Source: Crossiella cryophila (GTDB taxonomy: Bacteria > Actinomycetota > Actinomycetes > Mycobacteriales > Pseudonocardiaceae). From it: a stretch of 64,000 nt of DNA. The notes under the pieces were generated by a model. That model made no database searches. It saw only the letters and a program-made list of their open reading frames with translations, and was not told the DNA's origin. The position numbers were made by a program, and so were the translations under genes. The DNA lies in assembly GCF_014204915.1 (NCBI RefSeq), contig NZ_JACHMH010000001.1, positions 8,705,501-8,769,500 on the forward strand. Reading direction: 5' to 3'. The first letter of the stretch is position 1. Every line of letters starts with the position of its first letter. Positions 8,571-17,292 of the stretch are shown piece by piece.

Positions 8571-8590
8571 GTTTCGGCCGCGACCGAAAC
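8571..8590. promoter_or_regulatory. Palindromic operator between ArsR gene and P450-like operon
   Basis: GTTTCGG (8571-8577) and CCGAAAC (8584-8590) form a perfect 7-base dyad around CCGCGA. It lies 22 bases from the ArsR start and 24 bases from the divergent ATG at 8614, as expected for an autoregulated ArsR operator. Confidence 0.7.
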
Positions 8591-8613
8591 GACCCGTGCC
8601 TAGCGTTCGTGTC

Positions 8614-9330
8614 ATGCCTCCTGGTCAGCGTGCGTCGGTTGTGGTCAGTGAGCCCGCTCAGGTGCGGGCCGTGCTGATGAAATCAAGCTATGCAGTGCCG
8701 ACCTGGCACTGCCACTCACGAGCAGGTGAACCCGGCCCGGACCCGGATATGGCCTGGTTACGGGCTTCGGTGGCCCGGTTCAGCAGCGGATCGGCGCATC
8801 AGCGGCGGCGCTCCTTAGCATGTGCCGAGCTGGCACACGTACACCCGATGGGGTTGTTCCGGCTGGCAGCGGCAAATCCGCAGGTCGAGCCGGTCTTGCT
8901 GCTCGCCGAGGCGATGGGGTTGACCGGGATCCGGGCCGAGACCGTTGCCACCGTGGCAAGGGCCTATCACCCGCACACCGCGACCGGCCCTGGCACTGAT
9001 CAGGCGGCAGCCGATCGTGCGGTCGCGGAGCTGGTGACCTGCTGCGGCAGGCGCGCGGACGAGCGCACCGCGGCCCGGATCTGCCTGCTGGTCCAGTCCG
9101 CCGAAGCCACCGCCGCCCTGCGCGCGGCGGCCCGCGAACACGGCTCCGTCCAGGCCGCGCTCCGGCTCGCCCCGCCGGTCCGGCACACCCGGCGGATCAG
9201 CCCGGACGGCGCCGAGTTGCTGCTCGAACTCGGCGGCGACCTGGCCTTCGGCGCCGGGGCGCACGCCTGCCCCGGCCGCACCCACGCGCTCGCCATGGTG
9301 GCGGGCCTGCTCGGAGAGGACAGCCCATGA
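8614..9330 (+). CDS. Miniature cytochrome P450-like protein
   Basis: A 238-residue protein with remnants of the P450 fold in order: RASVARFSSGSAHQRRR (like the C-helix heme-propionate contact), ICLLVQSAEATAAL (I-helix position), VQAALRLAPPVRHTRRI (K-helix position) and a well-kept heme-binding loop FGAGAHACPGRTHALAM with the ligand Cys. It is about 160 residues shorter than a normal P450 (near 400). The Glu of the ExxR motif is replaced (AALR) and the I-helix lacks the usual acidic-Thr pair. ATG 8614 follows the operator palindrome; the frame is open further upstream but would run into the ArsR gene. The stop overlaps the next start by ATGA, so the two are co-translated. It may bind heme without normal monooxygenase chemistry; function unknown. 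Confidence 0.7.
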   Translation: MPPGQRASVVVSEPAQVRAVLMKSSYAVPTWHCHSRAGEPGPDPDMAWLRASVARFSSGSAHQRRRSLACAELAHVHPMGLFRLAAANPQVEPVLLLAEAMGLTGIRAETVATVARAYHPHTATGPGTDQAAADRAVAELVTCCGRRADERTAARICLLVQSAEATAALRAAAREHGSVQAALRLAPPVRHTRRISPDGAELLLELGGDLAFGAGAHACPGRTHALAMVAGLLGEDSP

Positions 9331-10106
9331 CCACCGCCTTCCACGCCCTGCACGCGGGCCCGGAACCGCTGCTGCTGCCCAACGCCTGGGACTTCGGCTC
9401 CGGCGCGCTGCTGGCCGGCGCCGGGTTCGCCGCCATCGGCACCACCAGCCTTGGCGTGGCGGTCGCCGCCGGACTCCCGGACGCCCAGGGCGCCGCCCGC
9501 GGCGAGACCCTGGCCCTGGCCCGCCTGCTGACCCGGCTGCCCTGCCCGGTGACGGTGGACATCGAGGGCGGCTTCAGCGCGGACCCGGCCGAGGTCGGCG
9601 CGCTGGCCGCCGAACTGGCCGCGGCCGGCGTCGCGGGTATCAACATCGAGGACGGGCGCTATGCTGGACTGGCTGATCCCGGAGCGCAGGCCGAGTTGAT
9701 CAGCGCGATCCGGGTGGCGGCCCCGGAGTTGTTCATCAACGCCCGCACCGACACCTTCTGGCTGGACCACGGCGATCTCGGCGAGACGCTGCGGCGGGTG
9801 CGGCGGTATGTCGAGGCGGGTGCGGACGGGGTGTTCGTGCCGGGGCTGGCCGACGCCGAGGGCATCCGGCGGGTGGTCGGCGAGGCGGGCGTGCCGGTGA
9901 ACCTGCTGTTTGTGCCAGGTCGGCACAGCGTGGCTGAGCTGGGTGAACTCGGGGTGCGCCGGGTGAGCACCGGGTCGCTGTTGTTCCGGGCGGCGTTGCA
10001 CGCGGTGGTGGAGACGGCGGCGGCGGTGCGGGATGGCCGCGCGATCGCCGAGGGCGTGCCGGGCTATGCCGAGATCGATCGGCTCACGGCAGGTCCAGCG
10101 GCGTGA
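9327..10106 (+). CDS. Isocitrate lyase/PEP-mutase superfamily protein
   Basis: A 259-residue TIM-barrel enzyme of the PEP mutase/2-methylisocitrate lyase/oxaloacetate decarboxylase group. Seen are LLLPNAWDFGSGALL, the TTSLGVAVAAGLPDAQGA loop, VTVDIEGGF with Mg-binding acidic residues, GINIEDGRY and INARTDTFW. The KKCGH-type loop of true isocitrate lyases is absent, so a C-C lyase or decarboxylase acting on a small 2-oxo or 2-hydroxy acid is more likely. It is translationally coupled to the P450-like gene and presumably controlled by the divergent ArsR protein. It converges with the lipoprotein gene at 10084, overlapping its end by 23 bases. Confidence 0.85.
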   Translation: MTTAFHALHAGPEPLLLPNAWDFGSGALLAGAGFAAIGTTSLGVAVAAGLPDAQGAARGETLALARLLTRLPCPVTVDIEGGFSADPAEVGALAAELAAAGVAGINIEDGRYAGLADPGAQAELISAIRVAAPELFINARTDTFWLDHGDLGETLRRVRRYVEAGADGVFVPGLADAEGIRRVVGEAGVPVNLLFVPGRHSVAELGELGVRRVSTGSLLFRAALHAVVETAAAVRDGRAIAEGVPGYAEIDRLTAGPAA

Positions 10107-10803
10107 GTTCGGCGATCGAGCCGAGGATGAACGTCTGGAACTTCATCTTCTCCACCAGGCCCGCATCGCCGCCGTCGACCAGCTCCAGCTTCGGACCGCC
10201 GGTGCCGACCATGCTCAGCATCGTGGTCCCCGGTCCGTTCCGGGCCAGGTAGGCCCAGCAGTACAGACGCTCCTCGCCGGTGGGCTGCCGGTTGTCGGCG
10301 CAGAAGGCGAAGGCGGCGTCGACCCCGGTGGTGCCCTTGATCGTCACCTCACCCCGGTACTGGAAGGAGCCCAGCTCCGGATCCTTCCAGGCCGGACAGG
10401 TCCTGGTGGCCAGCTCGCGCAGCTCGGCGATCAGCTGCTCGGCTCGTCGTCCCTGGTAGAGGTGCCCGGCGCTGCTCGCCCAGTCGTGGTCGGACTGCCA
10501 GCGGCGCAGGTAGCTGACCGCGGGCGGCGTGCTCAGCTCGGCCCAGCAACTGGTCATCGGGCCCTTGTCCACGTGCTGCTCGTGGAAGCGGGTGCCGCTG
10601 CTCTGCACGGTGTCGATGGGCAGCACCGCCTGGAAGGTCAGGTGCCGGAAGGCGCGTTCCTGCTCCGGCGGCAGGCCAGGTGTGGTGGTCGCCGGAGGCG
10701 CGGCCGGGGTGCTGCTCGCCGGTGCCGACGCGGCGGGTTCGGCGGGCTGGGCGCAGCCGGTCAGCGCCAGGCACGCGAGCAGGGTCAGCAGCGTTCTTCT
10801 CAT
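10084..10803 (-). CDS. Predicted lipoprotein, function unknown
   Basis: A 239-residue protein with a lipoprotein signal: MRRTLLTLLACLALTGC, lipobox LTGC with the modified Cys at residue 17. A short Ala/Ser/Pro/Thr-rich spacer follows (to about residue 48), then a globular domain of about 190 residues with several Trp and Cys residues. It should be anchored on the outer face of the membrane. The start is supported by AGGGGGA 8 bases upstream. Its promoter region carries two tandem TetR-type palindromes shared with the divergent GNAT gene. The family was not recognised. Confidence 0.8.
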   Translation of the reverse strand: MRRTLLTLLACLALTGCAQPAEPAASAPASSTPAAPPATTTPGLPPEQERAFRHLTFQAVLPIDTVQSSGTRFHEQHVDKGPMTSCWAELSTPPAVSYLRRWQSDHDWASSAGHLYQGRRAEQLIAELRELATRTCPAWKDPELGSFQYRGEVTIKGTTGVDAAFAFCADNRQPTGEERLYCWAYLARNGPGTTMLSMVGTGGPKLELVDGGDAGLVEKMKFQTFILGSIAELTPLDLP

Positions 10804-10819
10804 CGTATTCCCCCTCAGT

Positions 10820-10835
10820 TTGAGCGTTCGCTCAA
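10820..10835. promoter_or_regulatory. TetR-type operator, site 1 (perfect)
   Basis: TTGAGCG-TT-CGCTCAA is a perfect 16-base palindrome, 17 bases from the lipoprotein start and upstream of the divergent GNAT gene. The form (7-base arms, 2-base spacer) is typical of TetR-family sites. Confidence 0.65.
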
Positions 10836-10849
10836 TATGGAAGCAGCTT

Positions 10850-10865
10850 TTAAGCGATTGCTCAA
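10850..10865. promoter_or_regulatory. TetR-type operator, site 2 (imperfect)
   Basis: TTAAGCG-AT-TGCTCAA is a degenerate copy of site 1 exactly 30 bases away, about three helical turns, so two dimers could bind on the same face of the DNA. Confidence 0.55.
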
Positions 10866-10915
10866 GTTCTGGTTCGCGTGATCGGCTGCGGTGATCGCGA
10901 ACGAAGGAGCTGGGG

Positions 10916-11353
10916 ATGGTTGAGATCGGGCCACTGGCCGAGCACGAACGGCCGGCCTGGGAGGCGTTGTTCCGCGGCTACACCGACTTCTACCAGCGGG
11001 TCATGCCGCAGCAGGGCTACGACCGGGCCTGGCGGGAGTTCCAGACCGGGACCAGGATGCACGCGCTGGGCGCCCGGCTGGACGGCGAACTGGTGGGCAT
11101 CACGCACTTCCTGGTGCACCCGAGCACCTCGTCAGCCGATTCCTGCTACCTCCAGGACCTGTTCACCGCGCCGGCCGCCCGCGGCCGGGGCGTGGCTCGC
11201 GCGCTGATCGAAGCCGTGGTGGAGTGGGCCCGTGGACAGGACTGCGGGCGGGTCTACTGGCACACCCAGGAGACGAACGCGACCGCCCGGCGGCTCTACG
11301 ACCAGGTGGCGCTGAACAAGGGGTTCATCCAGTACCAGGTGCCGCTGGACTGA
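10916..11353 (+). CDS. GNAT-family N-acetyltransferase
   Basis: A 145-residue single-domain GNAT. The acetyl-CoA motif is LQDLFTAPAARGRGVARALIEAVVEWA, followed by RVYWHTQETNATARRLYDQVALNKGFIQYQ, the usual motif B ending. It would acetylate a small amine or protein N-terminus; the substrate is unknown. Start ATG 10916 has GAAGGAG 6 bases upstream. The promoter region carries two tandem palindromes (10820 and 10850), shared with the divergent lipoprotein gene. It ends 4 bases before the end of the convergent glutamine-synthetase-like gene. Confidence 0.9.
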   Translation: MVEIGPLAEHERPAWEALFRGYTDFYQRVMPQQGYDRAWREFQTGTRMHALGARLDGELVGITHFLVHPSTSSADSCYLQDLFTAPAARGRGVARALIEAVVEWARGQDCGRVYWHTQETNATARRLYDQVALNKGFIQYQVPLD

Positions 11354-11357
11354 GCGG

Positions 11358-12715
<1,358 letters not shown>

Positions 12716-12719
<4 letters not shown>

Positions 12720-13993
12720 GGGGCGCCGAAGCTGGTGAAGGCGGTGCGTGCGGGCAGGCGGTGCACGGTGCGGCCGGTGACCGCGTTGAGGATGGTGGCC
12801 GCCCGCCAGGCGCCCAGGGTGAGGTCGGGCGCGCCGACGCCGTGCGTGTGCAGCTCGCCGTTCTGCACGTAGAGGCCGCCGGTGACGGCCGGGTCCAGCT
12901 CGACCCGGTGGTCGGCGTTGACGCGCTGGCGGCGGCGCTCGTCCCAGTGCACGAGGTGGTCCAGCGGGTCCAGGAACGGTGGTACGCTCGCGGCGTAGCC
13001 GGTGGCGAGGACTACCCGATCGGTGTCCACTGTGTACGGCCGATCCTGCTGGATCTCATGGCAGCCCAGGCGATAGCGACCATCGACGCTTTCCACGGTG
13101 CGGATCTCGGTGTGCGGGGTCAGTTCGGCGGCGACCCGGCCACCCCCTACGGTGCGTTCGTAGAGCAGGTCCTGGATCTCGGCGAGGGTGTCGGCGCTGA
13201 CCGCCTTGTAAAGCTGCCACTGCGCGGGCACCAGTCTGTCCCTTGTGGACGGATCGAGGCCGCGGAAGTAGCTGGTGTAGTCCGGGGTGAAGTGCTCCAG
13301 GCCGATCTTGGAGTACTCCATGGGCGCGAACTGGCCGCGGGTCAGCCAGCGCACCCGGCTGCCGGTCTCCGGCTGGCGGCGCAACAGGTCGAGGAAGACC
13401 TCCGCGCCGGACTGACCGGAGCCGATCACGGTGACGTCGGCGGCCGCGGTGAGCGCGGGCAGGTTGGTCAGGTAGTCGGCGGCGTGGCAGATCTCCTTGC
13501 CCAGCAAGGGCTGGAACGCCGCGGGCACCCTGGGCTGGGTGCCGACGCCGAGCACCACGTTGCGGGCCAGCAGTTCCCCGCCGTCGTGGGTGAGGCGGAA
13601 GGCGGCCCGGTCCGCGTCCCAGGACACCGCGGTGACCTCGGCGCCGAACCGGCAGGAGGGCAGCGAGCGGGCGACCCAGGCGCAGTAGTGGTCGTACTCC
13701 CGGCGCGGCACGTGGAAGCGCTCGGCGAAGAAGAACGGGAACATCCGGTCGTGTTCGCGCAGGTAGTTCAGGAAGGACCAGCGGCTGGTCGGGTCGACCA
13801 TGGTGACCAGGTCGGCCAGGAACGGGACCTGCAGCCGGGCGCCGTCGAGCAACAGGCCGGGATGCCAGCTGAACTCGGCGCGCCGGTCCAGGAACACCGC
13901 GTCCAGGCCGGGCACCGCGTCGGCGAGCGCGGCCAGGCCCAGGTTGAACGGCCCGAGCCCGATCCCGGCCAGGTCGTGCACGTCCGTGCTCAT
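12716..13993 (-). CDS. L-lysine/diamine N-hydroxylase (IucD/RhbE-like flavin monooxygenase)
   Basis: A 425-residue NADPH- and FAD-dependent N-monooxygenase that hydroxylates the free amine before acylation in hydroxamate siderophores. It shows the FAD-binding GIGLGPFNLGLAAL at residues 11-24, FSWHPGLLLDGARLQVPFLADLVT, the NADPH-binding VIGSGQSGAEVFLDLL near residue 195, and the ATGY segment (VVLATGYAASVPP). The length fits IucD, PvdA and RhbE. It overlaps the decarboxylase gene by ATGA and the ligase gene by GTGA, within a four-gene coupled operon. With diaminopropane made by the two preceding enzymes, N-hydroxy-1,3-diaminopropane is the expected product. Confidence 0.92.
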
Positions 13994-15708
13994 CCGGTGG
14001 CCTCCGCCGTGTCCTCGGCCTCGCCCGCCTCGACCACGAGTGCCAGCAGGGCGTCCACGTCGGCGGTGGTGGCGTGCGGGTTGAGCAGGGTGAGCTTGAG
14101 CCGGATCCGGCCGTCCACCTCGGTGCGGCCGACCACCGCGCTGCCCTCGGTCAGCAGCCTGCGCCGCAGGGCGGCGTTGACCTGGTCCGGATCGCGGTGC
14201 CGGGCCTGGAAGTGGAACACCACGGTGCTCAGCACGGGCCGGGCGGCGAGCACGAGTCGGGGATGCGCGTCGATGGCCGTTGCGGCGTGTCCGGCCAGGT
14301 CGTGGCAGGCGTCCACCAGCACGCCGAGTCCGGTGCGGCCCAGCGCGCGGAAGGTCACCGCGAGCTTGAGCGCGTCCAGGCGGCGGGTGGTGCGCAGCGA
14401 GTAGCCGAGCAGGCTGCGGTAGCCGAGGTCCTCGTCATCGGTCGGGTTGAGGTAGGCGACCCGGCGGGTGAGCGGGTCGAACGCGCTCGCGCGGCGGGTC
14501 AGGAAGCCGCCTGCCGCAACGGGTTGCCAGCCGAACTTGTGCAGGTCGATGGCGATCGAGTCGGCCAGGTCGAGGCCGCGCAGCAGCGGGGCGAGCCGGT
14601 CGGAGAACAGCGCGCCGCCGCCGTAGGCCGCGTCCACGTGGAACCAGGCGTCGTGCGCGGTGGCGATGGCGGCGAGTTCGGGCAGCGGGTCGATCACGCC
14701 GAAGTCGGTGGTGCCCGCGGTCGCGACCACCGCGATCGGCCGGTACCCGCCGGCCCGGTCGGCCATCAGGGTGGCCACCAGGGCGGCCGGGTCCATCCGC
14801 TGGTCCGCGGTGACCGGCACCGGGATCACGGCGTCCTCGCCGAGGCCGAGGATGCCCGCGTTGCGCTGCACGGAGAAGTGCGCGGCGGCACTGCAGTAGA
14901 CCCTGGGCCGCTGGGTCGGCGCGAACTCGCGGGCCAGCAGCAGGCCCATCAGGTTCGACTCGGTGCCGCCGGAGGTCAGCACTCCCCCGGCCTGATCCGG
15001 TTGGTAGCCGACGAGTTCGGCCATCGCCCGGACCACCCAGGGTTCCAGCTCGGTGGCGACCGGGGCCTGGTCCCAGGAGTCCAGGGACTGGTTCATCGCA
15101 CCGGCGGCGACCTCGGCGGCGACCGCGATGGCCAGCGGCGGACAGTGCAGGTGCCCGGCGCAGCGCGGATCGGCCGGGTCGGCGGATCCCATGGCGATCA
15201 GGCGGCTCAGTTCGGCCAGCGCGGGTTCGGCGCCGATGCCCTTGTCCGGCAACGGGTTGTGCTCGACAGCGGTGGCCGCGGCGGCGGCGATGGCGGCCGG
15301 GGAACCGGCCGGGGTCGGGCCGCCGCGTTCGACGGTGCCCTTGGCCAGGGACTCCAGCACGAGGTCGATGAGCGGGGCGAGCGCGGTGGCGCCGGCCACG
15401 CCGCCGGCGAGCGCGGCCGGGTCGAGCGGGCCGGGGGTGCGGCGGGTGGGCTGGGCGGCGGGCTCGTCAGTGGCGGCTGTATTGGCGCCGGTCGCCTTGC
15501 CCGGGCTGGCGGGGCTGGCGGGGCTGGCGGGGCTGGCGGGGCTGGCGGGGCTGGCGGGGCTGGCGGGGCTGGCGGGGCTGGCGGGGCGAGCCTCGCCGGT
15601 GGCCTGGTCAGCGGCGTCCGCCGGGTGACGGACGGGCTCGCCGGTGTGCTCCGGGCGGTCGGAAGTCCTTGGCACGCCACCGGTTCGGGCGCTCCACTTG
15701 GCGGTCAT
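13990..15708 (-). CDS. L-2,4-diaminobutyrate decarboxylase (fold-I PLP, RhbB-like)
   Basis: A 572-residue group-II PLP decarboxylase that would release CO2 from L-2,4-diaminobutyrate to give 1,3-diaminopropane. It has a PLP-stacking His in AAAHFS (H277), the cofactor-binding Asp in FHVDAAYGG (D359) and the Schiff-base Lys in DLHKFGW (K391). Also seen are LTSGGTESNLMGLLLAR and the early HCPPLAIAVAAEV segment, typical of the glutamate/DOPA/DABA decarboxylase family. ATG 15708 overlaps the aminotransferase stop. The first ~95 residues are low complexity, including nine Pro-Ala-Ser triplets (residues 42-68) from a 9-base tandem repeat. These lie outside the catalytic domain and are presumably a flexible tail. 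Confidence 0.9.
   Translation of the reverse strand: MTAKWSARTGGVPRTSDRPEHTGEPVRHPADAADQATGEARPASPASPASPASPASPASPASPASPASPGKATGANTAATDEPAAQPTRRTPGPLDPAALAGGVAGATALAPLIDLVLESLAKGTVERGGPTPAGSPAAIAAAAATAVEHNPLPDKGIGAEPALAELSRLIAMGSADPADPRCAGHLHCPPLAIAVAAEVAAGAMNQSLDSWDQAPVATELEPWVVRAMAELVGYQPDQAGGVLTSGGTESNLMGLLLAREFAPTQRPRVYCSAAAHFSVQRNAGILGLGEDAVIPVPVTADQRMDPAALVATLMADRAGGYRPIAVVATAGTTDFGVIDPLPELAAIATAHDAWFHVDAAYGGGALFSDRLAPLLRGLDLADSIAIDLHKFGWQPVAAGGFLTRRASAFDPLTRRVAYLNPTDDEDLGYRSLLGYSLRTTRRLDALKLAVTFRALGRTGLGVLVDACHDLAGHAATAIDAHPRLVLAARPVLSTVVFHFQARHRDPDQVNAALRRRLLTEGSAVVGRTEVDGRIRLKLTLLNPHATTADVDALLALVVEAGEAEDTAEATG
15501..15582. repeat. 9-bp tandem repeat coding (Pro-Ala-Ser)9
   Basis: Eight perfect copies of GGGGCTGGC run from 15511 to 15582, with one variant copy just before (15501-15510). 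Read on the minus strand they code a PAS triplet repeat in the N-terminal tail of the decarboxylase. The unit is a multiple of three, so copy-number slippage would change tail length without breaking the frame. Confidence 0.9.
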
Positions 15709-17078
15709 CGGTTCGCTCCCCGTTCGGCCGCGGTGACGGCCTCGCCCAGTCGGTTGAGCACGCTGTCGGCCTCCGCGTCGGTGATGGTCAAGGGCGGCAG
15801 CAGCCGGATCACCGCGTCGGCCCGGCCGCCGAGTTCCAGGATCAGGCCGCGGCGCAGGCATTCCGTGCGGATCGCGGCGGCCAGTTCCGGTGCGGCCGGG
15901 CGGGCGCCCAGCGGATCCGGCGCCGCCGTCGGGTCAACGATCTCCAGGCCCAGCATGAGGCCGCGGCCGCGGACGTCGCCGATGCAGTGGGTGCGTGCCT
16001 GCAACACGCGGAGTTCGGTGAGCAGGCGCTCGCCGAGCGATGCGGCGCGGGCGGGCAACTGTTCGGCGGCGACGAAACGCAGGGTGGCGGCGCCCGCGGC
16101 CATGGCCAGCTGGTTGCCGCGGAAGGTGCCGGTGTGCGCACCGGGCCGCCAACTGTCCAAAGTGGACCGATAGACGATCACCGCCAGCGGCAGGCTGCCA
16201 CCGATGGCCTTGGACAGCACCAGCACGTCCGGGGTGATCCCGCTGTGCTGCACCGCCCAGAACTCGCCGGTGCGGCCGACCCCGGTCTGCACCTCGTCCA
16301 CGATGAGCGGAATGCCCCGCGTCGCGGTGATCCGGCGGATCTCCCGCAACCAGCTGTCAGGGCTGGGGATGACGCCACCCTCACCCTGCACCGCTTCCAG
16401 TATCATGGCCGCGGGTGGCAGGACGCCGGAGTGGCTGTCGGTGAGCAGCGACTCGACCAGGCGGGCGCCGATCTCGTGCGCCCGAGGGCCGCCAACACCG
16501 AACGGACAGCGATAGTCGTACGGGTATGGCAGGCGGGTCACGTTGAACCCGTTGTCCGCCAACGGTTCCCGCACCGCGATGTTGCCGCTGGCGGCGAGCG
16601 CGCCCGCGGTCATGCCGTGGTAGGCGCCGGTGAAGGCGAGCACGTTCTGCCGTCCGGTGGCGGTGCGGGTCAGCTTGAGCGCGGCCTCCACCGCGTCGGT
16701 GCCGGCCGGGCCGCAGAAGTGGATCCGGCAGTCCGCGGCCAGTTCCGGCGGCAGGGTGTCCAGCAGCGCGGTGGTGAAGTCGTCCTTCTCCGGGGTGCTG
16801 ATGTCCAGCGCGTGCAGTGGCGCGCCGGAGTCGAGCACCCGGCGGATCGCGCCGAGCACCACCGGGTGGTTGTGGCCGAGGGCCAGGGTGCCGGCCCCGG
16901 CGAGGCAGTCCAGGTACTCGCGGCCGTCGGCGCCGGTGACCCGCAGGCCCTCGGCGTGCACCGGCACCACCGGGAAGCTCCGGGCGTAGGTGCGCGCGGC
17001 GGACTCGCGATCCCGTTGCCTGCCCAGCACCGCCGCGAGGTCGACCTGCGCGTGCGCGGCGTCGGTCCAGGCTGTCAT
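15705..17078 (-). CDS. Diaminobutyrate-2-oxoglutarate aminotransferase (Dat/RhbA-like)
   Basis: A 457-residue class-III PLP aminotransferase that makes L-2,4-diaminobutyrate from aspartate semialdehyde and glutamate. Seen are LDCLAGAGTLALGHNHP, FCGPAGTDAVEAALKLTRTATGR, AYHGMTAGALAASGN, EAVQGEGGVIP, the PLP Asp in LIVDEVQTGVGRTG (D261) and the Schiff-base Lys in SKAIGG (K290). GTFRGNQLAMAAG follows. Its immediate coupling to a diaminobutyrate decarboxylase separates it from ectoine EctB enzymes. This is the first large gene of the coupled operon (aminotransferase, decarboxylase, hydroxylase, ligase). Its ATG overlaps the stop of a small upstream open frame (17078-17191). Confidence 0.92.
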   Translation of the reverse strand: MTAWTDAAHAQVDLAAVLGRQRDRESAARTYARSFPVVPVHAEGLRVTGADGREYLDCLAGAGTLALGHNHPVVLGAIRRVLDSGAPLHALDISTPEKDDFTTALLDTLPPELAADCRIHFCGPAGTDAVEAALKLTRTATGRQNVLAFTGAYHGMTAGALAASGNIAVREPLADNGFNVTRLPYPYDYRCPFGVGGPRAHEIGARLVESLLTDSHSGVLPPAAMILEAVQGEGGVIPSPDSWLREIRRITATRGIPLIVDEVQTGVGRTGEFWAVQHSGITPDVLVLSKAIGGSLPLAVIVYRSTLDSWRPGAHTGTFRGNQLAMAAGAATLRFVAAEQLPARAASLGERLLTELRVLQARTHCIGDVRGRGLMLGLEIVDPTAAPDPLGARPAAPELAAAIRTECLRRGLILELGGRADAVIRLLPPLTITDAEADSVLNRLGEAVTAAERGANR

Positions 17079-17191
17079 CAGGCATCCCCCAGGGTCGAGT
17101 GTTCGCGCGAAGGCCGTCCGGTGTCGGCGGCCAGGCGACTGAAGTGGTGGGGGAGCTGCCGCCGGTCGGTGTGCAGGGCCATCGTCCGCAT
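17078..17191 (-). CDS. Possible leader peptide coupled to the aminotransferase gene
   Basis: A 37-codon open frame that starts at ATG 17191 and whose TGA shares bases with the ATG of the aminotransferase (TGATG). An AGGA lies about 9 bases upstream of its start. The peptide is basic, with several His and Arg residues (TDRRQLPHHFSRLAADTG), and has no recognised domain. Upstream is a TTAGG-containing stretch that only weakly resembles half of an IdeR/DmdR iron box. It could be a true small gene, a translational coupling leader, or chance; the TGATG arrangement is the main support. Confidence 0.4.
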   Translation of the reverse strand: MRTMALHTDRRQLPHHFSRLAADTGRPSREHSTLGDA

Positions 17192-17292
17192 CAGCCGAAT
17201 CCTAATCTCGGCGGGCGAGGGTTGCGCCGGACCGCGTGGTTTTGCGATGATCGGCACATGATCAACGGAAAGGGCCTCGCCCACCACGCCTG

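Noticed and set aside
15501-15582. Possible CRISPR array
   Set aside because: Direct 9-bp tandem units without spacers, coding for a PAS repeat; not a CRISPR.
14074-16173. 699-codon plus-strand open frame opposite the decarboxylase/aminotransferase genes
   Set aside because: Antisense shadow of two well-supported PLP enzymes; composition is Gly/Arg/Val-rich with no domain.
17191-17215. Possible IdeR/DmdR iron box upstream of the aminotransferase
   Set aside because: Only a TTAGG half and weak similarity beyond it; too poor to report as a site although the context would fit.
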